Source: Mortierella sp. BCC40632 (taxonomy: Eukaryota > Mortierellomycota > Mortierellomycetes > Mortierellales > Mortierellaceae). Taken from it: a stretch of DNA of 64,000 nt. The stretch covers positions 248,001-312,000 of the forward strand of contig WAEK01000026.1 of assembly GCA_011634665.1 (NCBI GenBank), in the 5' to 3' direction. Both the position numbers and the translations under genes were made by a program. Below, piece by piece: positions 48,223 through 59,510 of the stretch (its first letter is position 1; each line of letters opens with the position of its first letter). The notes beneath the pieces are model-generated. The model did not search any database. It was given only the letters and a program-made list of their open reading frames with translations, and had not been told where the DNA came from.

Positions 48223-48746
48223 CGGCGAAACTCAGGAGAGGAGGTATGGAGGAGAAGGTGGCAAAGAGGAGAGGATGTAGAAACGGGGGGGAGATTGTTT
48301 AAGGGAGTAAGAGTGAAAAAAAAACCGAGAAAGAGAAAAAGAAAAGAGAGAAAGAGAGAAAGAGAGAAGAGAAAGAGAGAAGAGAAAGAGAGAAGAGAAA
48401 GAGAGAAGAGAAAAAGAAAAGATGTCTGGGTGGATGGGGGGAGCAAAGGACAAAGGACTGGACAAGCTGAGTGGAGGAGCAAGTCGAGTTTTTATGGGAT
48501 GGATGAACGGATGGTGGTGGTAGTGGTGGGAGTGGGAGTGAAGGAGCCAACAGGGCGAGCCGACATTAACTCTATGGCCCAAAGGTTGGCACGCCCCTCT
48601 GCTCTGTGGACAGAAGGGGGAAATCCTGTGATCTCAGGAACATCATCTTATTTTTACGGGCTTAATCGACTCCTTGCCGTGGCGGGTGATCATCCTGGTG
48701 TTGAGCGTGAGTGTGTGCGTGGTGCATGTGCGTGCGTGCGTGTGTG

Positions 48747-48779
<33 letters not shown>

Positions 48780-50000
48780 TGAAGTGTCGCCCTGTGCACA
48801 CGCAATATTCGTGTTTAGGTGTTTGGAGGGAAGAGGCTGGATGCCATCAGCAAAGACAGGGCAGTGCGCACCACCAGATCAGATGTCACTTTCGCAGCAG
48901 GCCAGGAGGATGCGGGAAAGTGAAGAGAGAGAATAAAGGGAGCGTCAAGAGAAAAAGTTGTCCACATCTTGCTGGGTCTTTGAAGGACTTCATAGCCCGA
49001 CTGTCAAGCATTCATTCACGCTGTGGCCAATGCATGCACTCCGCACCTTTGGTTTGGCTGTTTCTCCACCCCTTCTTGCATGGCCTGGCAGTAACCAAAG
49101 CGGGATGACAGAACCAAAGAGGAGTCTTGACTATTCTGCATATCAAAGACTGTCCATAAAAAAAAAAGCATGTGTCGATGGTATTCACTGCGGCCCTTAC
49201 TCTTGCCTTACTCTCCCATAAGCCCATTGTCGCATTTCAATTGTCAATGCACTCTCTGGCTTGTCGGCACATTTGCTCGCTCGGTGCTCACAGACCTCTG
49301 GATACCTGCTGGTTTGGTCACTGGATAGGATAGGGGGAAAGGAGAGGGTTTGTAGATGGTTTGACCGCAACAGCCATCGTGACCAGAATGCTCTTTCTCC
49401 CCATCGGTCTGCACAACCCATTTCTCCACCAACTCTTTTTCTCGTTTTCTCCCCTACTTCTTCCCTTCCCTGTTTGGGCCACTTGTCCAGCCTGCGGTCG
49501 GTGTGTATTCACCTGTGCTCTGGCCAACGTGGTCATTGACGGGGCACATCTTGTTGAGTGTCAGAATGAACGTTCCGGAAAGGAGAGTGTTTTTTCACTA
49601 GTGGGGTGGTGCTTTGTCATCTGCAATGTGTTTTAAAGAGATGAAGTGAGCACAGGTCTGGCCCAAGCAAGAGATGCTTGGACCACAACGGGCTTTGCAC
49701 ACCCCATTCCACGCTACAATCGAACGAGTAACACAGTTGATAGGCCATGGGACCTCATCTTACTTTGTTGGCTCAAGCTTCCAGTTGCTGTCGTTAGTGG
49801 ATGTCCACCCGCCCTTTGTTCGTGTTACGCGAACAGGCCACATTGTTAGGTCCAAAACACCAGATGACCAGCCTCGGTGATGTGAGGTCACAGCCATCGT
49901 CTACACATCCATAAAAAAGGCGAGCTGTCCATGGTCAAAACGCCCGAGTTGGTTATATTGCTAATATCTGTTCGCTTCCGTTGTTACTGCTTGCCGTTTG

Positions 50001-50036
<36 letters not shown>

Positions 50037-50405
50037 GCTGCTTGTTGTTGTTATTGTTTTTTATTGTTGTTTAGATGTCCAACTCTAGTATCCCGCTCGT
50101 TTCATCTTTGACTTCGAAGCCGCACACCTAATGCTGTAACATATGGGCTACTCTTGCTTTTACTACCTGCATTCTTGCTCCGAACAGATGAACATGTCAG
50201 CATGACTATCTCGAGAGCCTTTCCACGTAAGAAAGCTCCTTCTTTTCAGAAGTAATTTCGTCGGTGTATTAGTTGTTATTGTTGTTGTTGTTTTTAATTC
50301 TACATCCAAGTTAGAACAGAGTCTATACCGACACGAGCATCAAATTATCCTTGCTCAAGATAGTCAAGTCGCAAATTCTCTACAAAGCTCTTTGTCTCGG
50401 TCTCT
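47917..50405. other. long intergenic region with purine-rich repeats
   Basis: 2.5 kb between two minus-strand genes. The left part, promoter side of the PB1-SAM gene, is purine-rich: (GA)n at 48189-48219 and a (GAGAAA)-type stretch 48318-48422. A (GT)n tract lies at 48743-48778 and T34 at 50002-50035. The open frames in these repeats are compositional. No gene was recognised. Confidence 0.5.
48189..48422 (-). repeat. GA / GAGAAA repeat tracts upstream of the PB1-SAM gene
   Basis: Two purine tracts, a pure GA dinucleotide of about 31 nt and a degenerate AGAGAAAGAGAGA array of about 100 nt. On the coding strand of the PB1-SAM gene they are CT-rich, like the leaders of RCN1 and ALG9, so this may be the same kind of promoter element. 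Confidence 0.7.
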
Positions 50406-51031
50406 TCATGTCCGCTGGTGGTACCTGACTCTGTTCAAGGCAATAAGGTACTCTCTGTTTGCTCCAGGTGCGATCACAGTCTCATGGTATCCGAGGGGGC
50501 CGATGTCGCAGTCGGCGCAACTCAGAAGTTGGATACCATTGGGCAGCTTTTTGCTAAAGCCGATATTCTCAAACGCCATCATGTCAGAGACTCTCCAGAA
50601 AGCCTGCATATCCTCACTATTGATTGCTCCCTCGCCATCCGAAGTAGAGGGCGCCTCTGTTTCCGTGGCAGCATGCGTGGTGTTATCTTCGATGGATGAA
50701 ACTGCTGCTCCTTCGAGAGGCAGGTTTGCAAGCGACAACTACAAGTTATCGAAGTAAAAGACAAGAGAGGAGAATTAGTAAATATGAGATCCGCCAGCTC
50801 TAGCACTTTGCCATCTAGTAAATAATATCTCAGGCTCCATACCTTACTCTTGCTCCGCTGTACAAGAGTTGCTGTGGAGGCGAGGAGGATTTTGCAGCGG
50901 CAGTCGCTCTGAGGACAGTAAATCTCGAATCGATTCACACTTGTGTCAGCAATGGAAGGATGAGGAGCAATGAGATCCTGTTCTTCAAAGTCACTGTAGC
51001 TTTGTCCTGGATTCCGAGAAGCGTTGGCCAT
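50406..51031 (-). CDS. DSS4: MSS4/DSS4-type Rab guanine nucleotide release factor
   Basis: Two exons, 51031-50843 and 50738-50406, give 173 aa. The fold's zinc cysteines appear as YCPQSDCRCKIL near the N-terminus and SCADCDIGPLGYHE near the C-terminus, with the following IALNRVRYHQ, matching MSS4 (ADxCEIGPIGxH, xALxRV). MSS4/Dss4 binds nucleotide-free Sec4/Rab8-type GTPases and helps exocytosis in the cytosol. A Thr/Glu/Ser-rich insert separates the two zinc halves. In animals that insert is shorter. A compact start (MANASRNPGQSYSDFEEQDL) follows the gene's own 5' end, and the divergent neighbour begins 504 bp away. Confidence 0.9.
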
Positions 51032-51534
51032 GGCTAATAGTGTTGTTCAATGTGATGATGGGGCCAGGCCAGACGAAGCGAAGAGAGGACATCACAAAGG
51101 AACGAGAGTAGCCACTCCGTCCTCTTTGCTGTGGCTTTGGTGCAACCATTGGCACATTGGGACGACGTCGACGACTTGTGGTCAAGGGAAAGGATGGGAA
51201 AAAGAGAGAAGTGAACACATGCACCTCCGCCCTCCCGCTCACAATTGTCTGATTGCTCCCTTTTGTTCATTCAGTGCTTCGCCAACCAACTGTTACTGGA
51301 ATTGTTCGTCGGTGGTTCCTTCTTGCTCGTATGTTCCTCCATCCTTTCTTTTCTTTTTCCCACACACTCGCGTTCCTGTCTTTGTTCGCGTCTGCCCTCT
51401 CCCTCTCGCTCTCACTCACACCTCTCTTCAAACTATCAACTCTATCAGAGTTTCTTCACTCAACACCAAAATAGCCCAAGAGCACTCCTACACCTACCTG
51501 GGGTGTCCATCTCCTTATCACCTCGACACCAGGC
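51032..51534. other. divergent promoter DSS4 / J-domain gene
   Basis: About 500 bp with a C/T-rich right half leading to the J-domain start. No TATA box was recognised. Confidence 0.45.
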
Positions 51535-51683
51535 ATGGATCGCAACACTGTTCGCCTTTATGGAGTTCTAGGCGTGCCTAAGTCCAGCACTCAGGATGAG
51601 ATCAAGAGGGCCTATAGGTGCGCATCAAGCGTGTCGCGGGGCTCATATTTGCTGACCTTAATCCGCCAACAATAGCTTAACCC

Positions 51684-51720
<37 letters not shown>

Positions 51721-52201
51721 GACATGACATGACATGGTCAATAGACGTCTTGCATTACGCTATCATCCTGATAGAGTCAATGTTGCCGAGGTTCCTGACC
51801 ATGAAACACGAGTAAGAAATCAGAGCTGACTGTCTCAAGTCGTTTCTGGTGGTCTTCATGGCGAGACTAAAGGCTCTATTCAAATGGTGCTGGAGAGTTG
51901 GAAAGACAGTCGTGAGAGTAGCTGTGGTTGATCAATAGGACCTCCGCATCACTTCTGTTGAGCTTTGCCACCCTATTGTCTTGGGAGGGGAATCAGCTAA
52001 TTGAGGCTGGGTGTCCGAAGAATACACTCTTCTTGGACGGACTCGAGAAGATTTACTAGCGAACGCCACTTGTCCAACGGTGAACGAGACTCAGACTGGA
52101 GCTCAATCGGAGCTGCAGCATGCCATCGTTGTTGGTTAGATAAAAAAAACTGTGGCGTTTTTGTGAGGAGATGAAAAACTGGCCATGTGAATGCTGCACC
52201 G

Positions 52202-52242
<41 letters not shown>

Positions 52243-53697
52243 AGACGGTCCAACATACCAATGAAGGAATAATAGGAATAGGTGGTTTAGTACTTGCGAG
52301 AACATTTCACTCACTATTGGTCATATTATACGCTCATCTTTGCCATCAATAGTTCCGGGATATTGCGGCTGCATACGAGATTCTTGGTAACGACACACTT
52401 CAACCACCCTGTGGCTGCCTGCTCTGGGACTTGCATTCTCTACCACTCTACACTTGACACTTCGGCTAGGGATTTGTCTACTGATGGACTAACTTTGTGA
52501 AATGGTCCCTTTTATCTAGGCGATCCAAACAAGCGGCACATTTACGACAGATTCGGAATGATGGGCGTCAAAGGGTCAGAGCATGAGCTCGGTGCCCAGC
52601 TCTTGAAAATGGAAAGCATGATCAAATGGGCGTTTCTATTCATCTCGGCTTCTATTCTCCTTTTGATCCTATTCTTCGTTTTTCTTGCCTTGAGAGTGGA
52701 TGGCAAAATCGGCTGGAACTACTTTGTCGTATTCAGCCCCCTCTGGGTTCTCGACGGCGGTATTTTGATCTTAATTTTGGGGTCGATTTCCTCTCTTTGT
52801 ACTAGAACTGACACTGTGGATGACGATGACTACGATTACGAGGAAGACAGAGAAATACGAGACCAACAAAGGAAAGAGCGAGCGGCTAAGAAGAGAACGA
52901 TAAGGATAGTTCAGATAATTATTCTTTGTGGACTTTTCATCTTTATGGCTCCTATTATTCTCTTTGAGGAGCTCATTGCCAGGAAGCTGAATGATCCATC
53001 ACGTCTCACAAGTCGTCAAGTCTTTCTACCGTACCTTATACTGGAATCGTTTCTACTTCTCGTTAACATCATCGTGGCGTTAACAAAAATCGGTGGCGCA
53101 TCTGAATCAACATCACTATGGAAGAAATTATCGATCCTTTTCGGAGAGACTTGGTGGTCCATTACTCGGATAATTCAAGCGGTGTTCATTATGCTCCGCG
53201 TGGACAATGAAATTACATGGTCTTGGTTTGTGATCTTCACCCCTCTCTATGTGGCTGGACTCAAGATCTTTTTTGACATCGTCCTCACCTATCAATCGTC
53301 CAAAAAGATTGAAAACCAAGAAACTAGAAAACAGGCCAAGGCTGCGGGAACCCTCCTGTTCACCATCTTTGCTGTCATTGCATCAACAGTGTATTCCTTC
53401 ATCGGTTTGCTTGCAGCAAGGCTGGAGGGCCACCCATACTCGGCCATCACATTGATGATCCCAGCATTCGTCGTCTTGTCACTATTCCTTTGTTGCTGTG
53501 GATGTTGCCTTCCATGCCTACTCATTACAGCCAACGTAATGAGTGATAGGGAGGGGGCTGCAACAGAGAGCGAACCTCCCCAGGTTCGGGCCGTGTCGCC
53601 GACCTTTATGCGCATCACTGAGAATGCCGAGACCTCCTCCGTCTCTTCAACATCATCAACGAGAAATCTTCTCCCGCAAACTCGGCCTCGGTCATGA
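51535..53697 (+). CDS. J-domain protein fused to a TMEM185-like membrane region
   Basis: Four exons, 51535-51617, 51745-51811, 52353-52386 and 52520-53697, encode 453 aa. Residues 6-72 are a J domain: LYGVLGVPKSSTQDEIKRAY, then RRLALRYHPDR with the HPD tripeptide that stimulates Hsp70, and FRDIAAAYEILGDPNKRHIYDRFG. The rest has about seven or eight membrane segments resembling TMEM185/transmembrane fragile-X-F-associated proteins (FFVFLALRVDGKIGWNYFVVFSPLW, partly repeated later as MLRVDNEITWSWFVIFTPLY). The two halves of the membrane part are related. Such a protein would place Hsp70 recruitment at a membrane, probably the ER. The third exon is 34 nt and intron 2 (541 nt) contains A39. Confidence 0.88.
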
Positions 53698-54722
53698 TAA
53701 GTTGAAGGGCGAGGCAGAAAGAAGCGACAGCTTGACAGTCTCAAATAGTTGGGGACATAGTTCTGATATGAGAGAGCGAGTAAAAAAGAGAGTACCCCTT
53801 GAGGAGTGTACATGTACTTTTCGATCCTGGCTAGGTCTATTGTGATTAGGTGCGATTGTCCTACGAGGTTCCCCGTCAACAGAGATGCGTGACGATAATA
53901 GATAATGCATGGGTTTTGAAGGATAAAATGCATGGTCATCGATCGTTTTTTTGGTAACGGCTGGGCAAACGACCTCTGGGTCGACCCTTTTTCTGGAGCC
54001 TTCCCACCAGGGAAGGTGTCCGTGTCGATTTGTTTCTCAGGGGACACAAACCAGGGGGGAGAGGGAGAACAGGGACTGATTCTGCACGATTGCCCTGGAC
54101 CGTGTTGCCGTGGTACATTTCTGCCATACACACGATATCGATGAGAACTATTGTTGGAGGTAAGGACACGATGTAAGTGGACCAACGGTTGAATCCTGGT
54201 GAACTTGTCTTGATATGAATGCTCTACATGCACCAACCTAATTTTCTCTTTTCTTTACGCCCGGGGAGTACCCCACCCACTCAGTTCTCCTGGACACAAT
54301 CTCAAAAACAAATGATGGCAAACTTCCCGTGGAGAAGAGGGATAAAGAGTGGGCTGAAGTTTAGAGTGGTGTTAGGTAATAGAACTCTGCTATTAGACCG
54401 TTATTAAGCGATCAAATGCTCGGGATCAAACATTCCTGATGTAGAATCCGGGAACACAGATTGTCTCCAGGGGAAGATTACGGATGCATAGAACATCCAA
54501 TCGCTATCGATGGCACATCTCTTTACCACAAATGTGTTCACTGATGACCCAAGCCCGATAGGTATGGGGTAGTTGAAGCCCCTAGTTCTATCCCGGAGCC
54601 GCTCGAGAACCAAGTATAAAAGAGTCATATATAGCTCTGCCGGTTTTCTCTTCACCCCACCTTCCTCTTTCTCTCCTCTTCCCTCCTTTCCTCCCTTCCT
54701 CCCTCACAAGGGCAACCACAAA
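53698..54722. other. chitinase promoter region
   Basis: About 1 kb between two plus-strand genes. No gene is supported. The antisense frame across 53292-54236 is the mirror of the J-domain gene's end plus spacer. A TATA box and a C/T-rich leader precede the chitinase. Confidence 0.5.
54615..54622 (+). promoter_or_regulatory. TATA box of the chitinase gene
   Basis: TATAAAAG 108 nt before the ATG at 54723, followed by a leader of almost pure C/T. Confidence 0.6.
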
Positions 54723-56596
54723 ATGAGGATCCTTACCATTACCTTTGCCGCAGTCTCGATTGCCATCGCTTTTGCTGCTCCAACGCAAAAGCGTGCCGCT
54801 AATGACAAGTATGTCATCGGATACTATGTCCCATGGGGCAATCTTCCCGTCTCGGCCCTCGATATGAGCAAGTACACTCATATCAACTAGTAAGTTCCTT
54901 TCATACCTTCAAACATTTCTTTCGTACCTATTGTACAGCCTTTTTGGATGTCGCTTTTAACGCCTTGCTTATTTCATGTCTTTGCATGGCATGACCAATC
55001 CAATAGCGGATTTGGAACGATGTTGAAGCAGGCACCCAACCCTACCGACATCGTCATCGACATCAACTACGATGGTCCCCCACTCAAGGAGCTTGTCAAG
55101 CGCGGCAACCAGCACAATGTCCCAATTCTCTTGTCTATCGGAGGCTGGAGTGGCTCGCAGACCTTCTCGACTGTCGTTGCTAGTCCAATCCTTCGCAAGG
55201 TCTGGATCGAGAACGCAATGGTCTTCTTGCGCAAGAACACGCTCGGAGAGACGGCTCCCACTCCTAACGGCTGGGGTCTGGATGTAAGTGAGAGCCTTTC
55301 CTCTTGTAAAAAGTCATTTCTTTGCGCTTTCTTCTCGCGTGGGACGTTACTACTAACACGGCGTGTGCTTCTTCATCGGTTGATCACCTCCTAGGGTATT
55401 GATATTGACTGGGAATACCCCGGACGTCAGGGGGCAGTCTGCAACATTGTCTCTCCTTTGGACTCTGCCAACTATCTCCTTCTCCTCAAGGAACTGCGTG
55501 CTCAAATGGACCTCGAGTTCCCAACCCAGCGCAAACTCTTAACTGCCGCTGTCCGTATCCTGCCCTTCGACGGCCCCAACGGCTCTCCTCTGAATGATGT
55601 CTCTGCCTTTGCCCAGTACTTTGACTTTATCTGTAAGTCCACTTGATCTTCAACTAGCTCACTGCGATCTCTTTGTCATATTAAGTCGTCCATTTCCCCT
55701 AATGAAATTTCCTTCACCTTGTTTGTCTGCATTTGTGAAACATAGCCATCATGGCCTATGATATTATGGGTCGATGGAGCGCTGTTACCGGACCCAGATC
55801 CGCGCTCTACAACCCTCCTTCGCCTGCCGATCCATTCTCTGCCAACTCTGCTGTCACTGCCTGGAGAAATGCTGGCTGGCCTGCTGAAAAGCTTGTCCTT
55901 GGTGTTCCATTCTACGGACATGCGCTTACCTCGACCGTCAACATGAACACCCAAAACCCCATTACTCAGTATAAGCCCCACACTGGCGTTGCCCCACGTG
56001 GTGGACCCTCGGATTCGAACCTTCCTAACCCCTGGTGCGATGAGGGTGCCGCTTACGGTGGTAGCTGGAGCTGGAAGGAGATCCGCAATGCTATTATCAA
56101 GGACAACGGCCTTTTGACCCCTGTCGCAGGCTGGACTCGCCACTGGGACGACATCACCAAGACCCCCTGGTTGTTCCGTGAGTCTGACAAGACTTTTATT
56201 TCTTATGAAGATGTTCAGTCGTTGAATCTCAAGATTGATTACATCAAGGCCAACAACTTGAAGGGTGTCATGTTCTGGGATTCCACGATGGACTTTAACA
56301 GTGAATTATTGAACGCCGTGAACAAGGTTCGTTGCACTGGCACTAGCTGCAACCCTACCTCGACCACCACCACCGTCATCACCACCACAACAGCAACGGT
56401 GACGCCTTCCCCTACCATCACACCCAACCCATCCATCTGTAATGGCATCGCTGGTTGGGCTAGCGCCACCGTCTATTCCCAGTCTGGTACCAAAGTCACC
56501 CACAATGGACGCCTCTGGAGCAACAAGTGGTGGACCCAGGGTGAGGCCCCTGCTGGATCCTCCTGGGGTGTCTGGTCAGATCTCGGTGCTTGCTAG
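54723..56596 (+). CDS. secreted GH18 chitinase with C-terminal chitin-binding module
   Basis: Hydrolyses chitin by substrate-assisted catalysis outside the cell or in the wall. Four exons, 54723-54889, 55007-55283, 55395-55632 and 55746-56596, give 510 aa. There is a signal peptide (residues 1-19, ending FAA) and a possible Lys-Arg processing site (QKR). The GH18 barrel has KYTHINYGFG, LLSIGGWSGSQTF and the catalytic DGIDIDWEYPG with Asp148, Asp151, Asp153 and acid Glu155. The rest of the barrel has MAYDIMGRW and the last-strand KGVMFWDSTMD. A Thr-rich linker follows, then a CBM5/12-type module of about 45 residues (WASATVYSQSGTKVTHNGRL) with the WW pair that stacks on chitin. All catalytic residues are intact. 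Confidence 0.96.
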
Positions 56597-57564
56597 ACAA
56601 GTAGAATCTGTCTCTATCCTCACTTCATAATATCCTCCCTTTCCCTCCCTCTTTGATTCAGAGGGATCATGGATCAGAGGCTGGCCTCTGCAATAGTCGT
56701 TTGTCTCTAATAAACTACTTTAAGCCGCGAGAAAAAAGTGTAGTAGCAAAGTAAATAGATGTAATTACAGTGAGGATGCAGAGGCCCCATGTCGAATTGC
56801 TCAGCTATGCGACATGCATACACAATGGTCAATTTCTCATGACCTTTTTTTTATATATTCTGTTGCTCCGCCTTTAGCGCGTTGTTCCATCGCTTCACTT
56901 CCCCTTTATTTCTTTTGGCCAATCAATGCCCCCTCTCTTCATACGCGTCTATTCCGCTCCGAGGCCTGTGTCGTGGCTTTACCACTCATCGCTCACTCCA
57001 GCCAAAGGATTCGGTGTCATCGTCTGGCTTCTCAACGGCTCAATGACTGTGGTAAATACAAAGCAGTAGAATGGATGCACTAACACAGACAATCGGCCTT
57101 TCAAGACAACAGAGTGGTAGAGAGTAGAGAGTCGGGATCGGGAGAACCTCAAGAGTCTGTTGCACATTATCAACACTGAAACTTGGTTTAGACTAAGAGA
57201 GAGAGAGAGAGAGAGCGGTGAGATATTTTTTGATGAGCCAGCACAGGGGAGACAACCACTGCACCATGGACTACATTTACATCCAGAGCCAGGTCCTTCC
57301 CTGTGCCATCCACCCTTCAGAACAGCCTCCGCTCCCACTCCGACCACCCAGCACTGACCACTCCAACTCTATTCATCGACAAGCAAGAGGATGCACAGGT
57401 TGTTTGCAGACGGTATGTGGTTATCTGGATGGTAGATGTACCCGAGCAGACAAACAGTCTTCTCCTTCTCCTTCTCTCTCTCCCTCTCTTTTTTTTTCAT
57501 TCTCCTTTTCCCTCATTCACCATCAACCACCCGTCATCACCCATCGCGTTGCTCCAACATAAAA
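56597..57564. other. spacer between chitinase and Fanzor remnant
   Basis: Contains AATAAA at 56709-56714 (chitinase 3' end), a short (GA)n run at 57197-57214 and C/T-rich DNA at 57455-57500. Coding-like fragments near 57250-57420 cannot be joined to the Fanzor gene. The left end of any mobile element would lie here, but no terminal inverted repeat was identified by eye. Confidence 0.4.
56709..56714 (+). terminator. polyadenylation signal of the chitinase gene
   Basis: AATAAA 113 nt after the chitinase stop codon. Confidence 0.45.
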
Positions 57565-59329
57565 ATGACGAAAACTGGGGCCCGGAACAAGGAGCTGGTA
57601 CCCATTGAAGATGATACTCCATATTATATATATAATATAATTGTCTGTGGAATACCAGCGCTTCTTCCATGGTCATACTCGAGGCAAGCCGTCCAAGCCA
57701 CCACTTTCACCCATTGCCAACAGGTTTATCTCTATGTCTGAGCGAGAGCTGTTCTACATACTTTGCGAGAACAGCGAGACTATGGACGCATATCTCGGTG
57801 GCCTTATCCAAGAGCATTTTCCAGAGACTGAGAAAATGTCAGTCGTGCCGACCTTGGATACGCTCCCCCCTGGCTGGCTGATCAATCAAGTCATCTCGCC
57901 TGTGGGTTCCACCTCATCATGCCGAAAAGGGCTAGCGAAAATCACTACGGTTACCACGAAGGACGAGATGGCCGCTATTCTGGATGAAATGAGTAACAGT
58001 TCAAGCAGCGCTACACTCCAAGATGTGCGGAGAGAGTCGGCTGTATCCACGGATGAGACCATGATGGAAGATATTCAGTCCACGGACAACCAACCTCGTT
58101 TCAAGTATGCTCTCTATGGCTCTTTCCAAACCAACGGAGTCGAACTGCATCTAAGGGCTATCAATTTATCCATTCGACGAAGTAAACGCTTCGCCCTGGC
58201 CGAGGAGCGACATGTGCCTTGCTCTGATCAACTTTATGATCCTGAGGAAGGTCACGGCCAATCCCTGAAAGAGATCCGGAACGTCCTGGACTCGAAAGAG
58301 CGCGTGGAACAAATATTTGGCCAAGGACCAGGTCCACCGACACATGATGTAGGAGAAGATGTGGATATTCTTTGCCTGGATCCAGGCCAAGCGTGCACGG
58401 TTGCAGCCTATGCCGTTCGAGCCGATCACCCAGGGGTTGGTCTTTCTCTTGTAGTCAAGAACAAGGCTATTTATCAGCCAACGTTCAAGTTTCGTCAAGA
58501 GCTTCAACAGCGAAAAGACAATGAAGAGAACGGAGCTGGTGTGTCCATCGCCGACATCGAGTCAAGTATCCCATCACTTGACCAAGACCCAAAAGGAAGG
58601 ATCAAGGCAGAGATGGAGCATGGCAAGGACCTCTGGAAGTTCTACAATGGCCACAATGCAAAGTTCCTTCGTGCTCGATGGGATGCTAACAAGGCTCGAG
58701 AAGGCGAGTATGGGATTGTCACTGACAGGCTGCTGTCAATGTTGGGAGGTAGCATTGGCGCGCGTCGAACCCCTGAGAAAAAGCCTTGATTGTTGTAGGA
58801 CTTGGATCGTTTGATAGTCCTAGAGGTCTGATGTCCCTTCATGGATCATTCCTCAGTTGCTTTATTGCCAAAGTAAGTGTACAGTATGTTTCGCAGGTTT
58901 GGATAGCAAAAAAAAAAAAAAAATTGACATACTAGTCTTCACTGCATTCCCAACTTCTAGGCGAGATCGCTCGATTACCTGGTGGTCGGAATCAACGAGT
59001 ACTACACCCCGAAGCGATGCCCAAAATGCCAACGCAGTGGGAGGGACCCATTAGACTTTGTCTCGTCTGCATCGATTCGCAGGCTATTTTGTGAGTCCTG
59101 CAAGACGCCATTCCACTGCGACGTTCTGGCAGCAAGCAATATGACAATGGCAGTAAGGGAGCACTTACAGAGCCAGCAACGGTCTCGATATCTTTTGCCT
59201 GTACACGGAGACGGCTCGTATGGATGGCGATCATCTTTGGCAGAGTCTCCGAGGCATATACAAGATACAGAGTCCATAGCTGGACCATCAACTAAGAGTC
59301 TTATGCGTGTCAACAAACACGAGAATTAG
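57565..59329 (+). pseudogene. Fanzor-type (TnpB-like) RNA-guided nuclease, probably frameshifted
   Basis: The catalytic core of an OrfB/TnpB-like nuclease is recognisable. RuvC-I is seen as ILCLDPGQACTVAA. GLGSFDSPRGLMSLHGSF and ARSLDYLVVGINEYYTPKRC carry the RuvC-II glutamate. A zinc ribbon has CPKC then CESC spaced by about 27 residues, and RuvC-III is FHCDVLAASNM. Together Asp, Glu and Asp are kept. This order is that of eukaryotic Fanzor proteins, programmable endonucleases carried by transposons. The last intron is 58873-58960. Two breaks are seen. Near 57640 an AT-rich stretch shifts the frame between an ATG-led N-terminus (57565) and the main body, whose first ATG is 57734. At 58787 a TGA follows PEKKP, while the homologous continuation (LIVVGLGSF) is one frame off. 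A cryptic 50-nt intron (58749-58798) could bypass the second break. Confidence 0.82.
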
Positions 59330-59510
59330 TTTAGAGGTAAGTGCTACTGGCCTATTCTACACCTATGGGTACACATCATGATCGGGTGCTCACATTAAAT
59401 CATTATTTCCTTTCAATTCCTTCATGAGCTCCTTGTGGTCAGTGCATAAGGACACTCACACAGCACAACAAAAAAAAAGAAAATGAAAAAAAAAAGAAGT
59501 TACGCCAACT
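59330..59510 (+). other. 3' flank of the Fanzor remnant, possible guide-RNA region
   Basis: 181 bp between the Fanzor stop and the GRDP fragment. In Fanzor and TnpB systems the guide (omega) RNA overlaps or follows the 3' end of the nuclease gene and reaches to the element's right end, so this is where one would look. By eye there is no obvious strong hairpin. The segment ends in A-rich DNA (59469-59496). Confidence 0.25.

Noticed and set aside
48139..48936. 265-codon plus-strand frame rich in Arg/Glu/Lys
   Set aside because: Created by GA and GAGAAA repeats; no domain, and it overlaps the promoter side of the PB1-SAM gene.
53292..54236. 314-codon minus-strand frame
   Set aside because: Antisense to the J-domain/TMEM185 gene end and continuing into spacer by chance; no recognisable domain.
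58749..58798. A 50-nt intron that would rescue the Fanzor frame
   Set aside because: It would remove the segment LIVVG that matches the conserved TnpB/Fanzor strand before GLG, so a one-base shift explains the sequence better, though the splice is not excluded.
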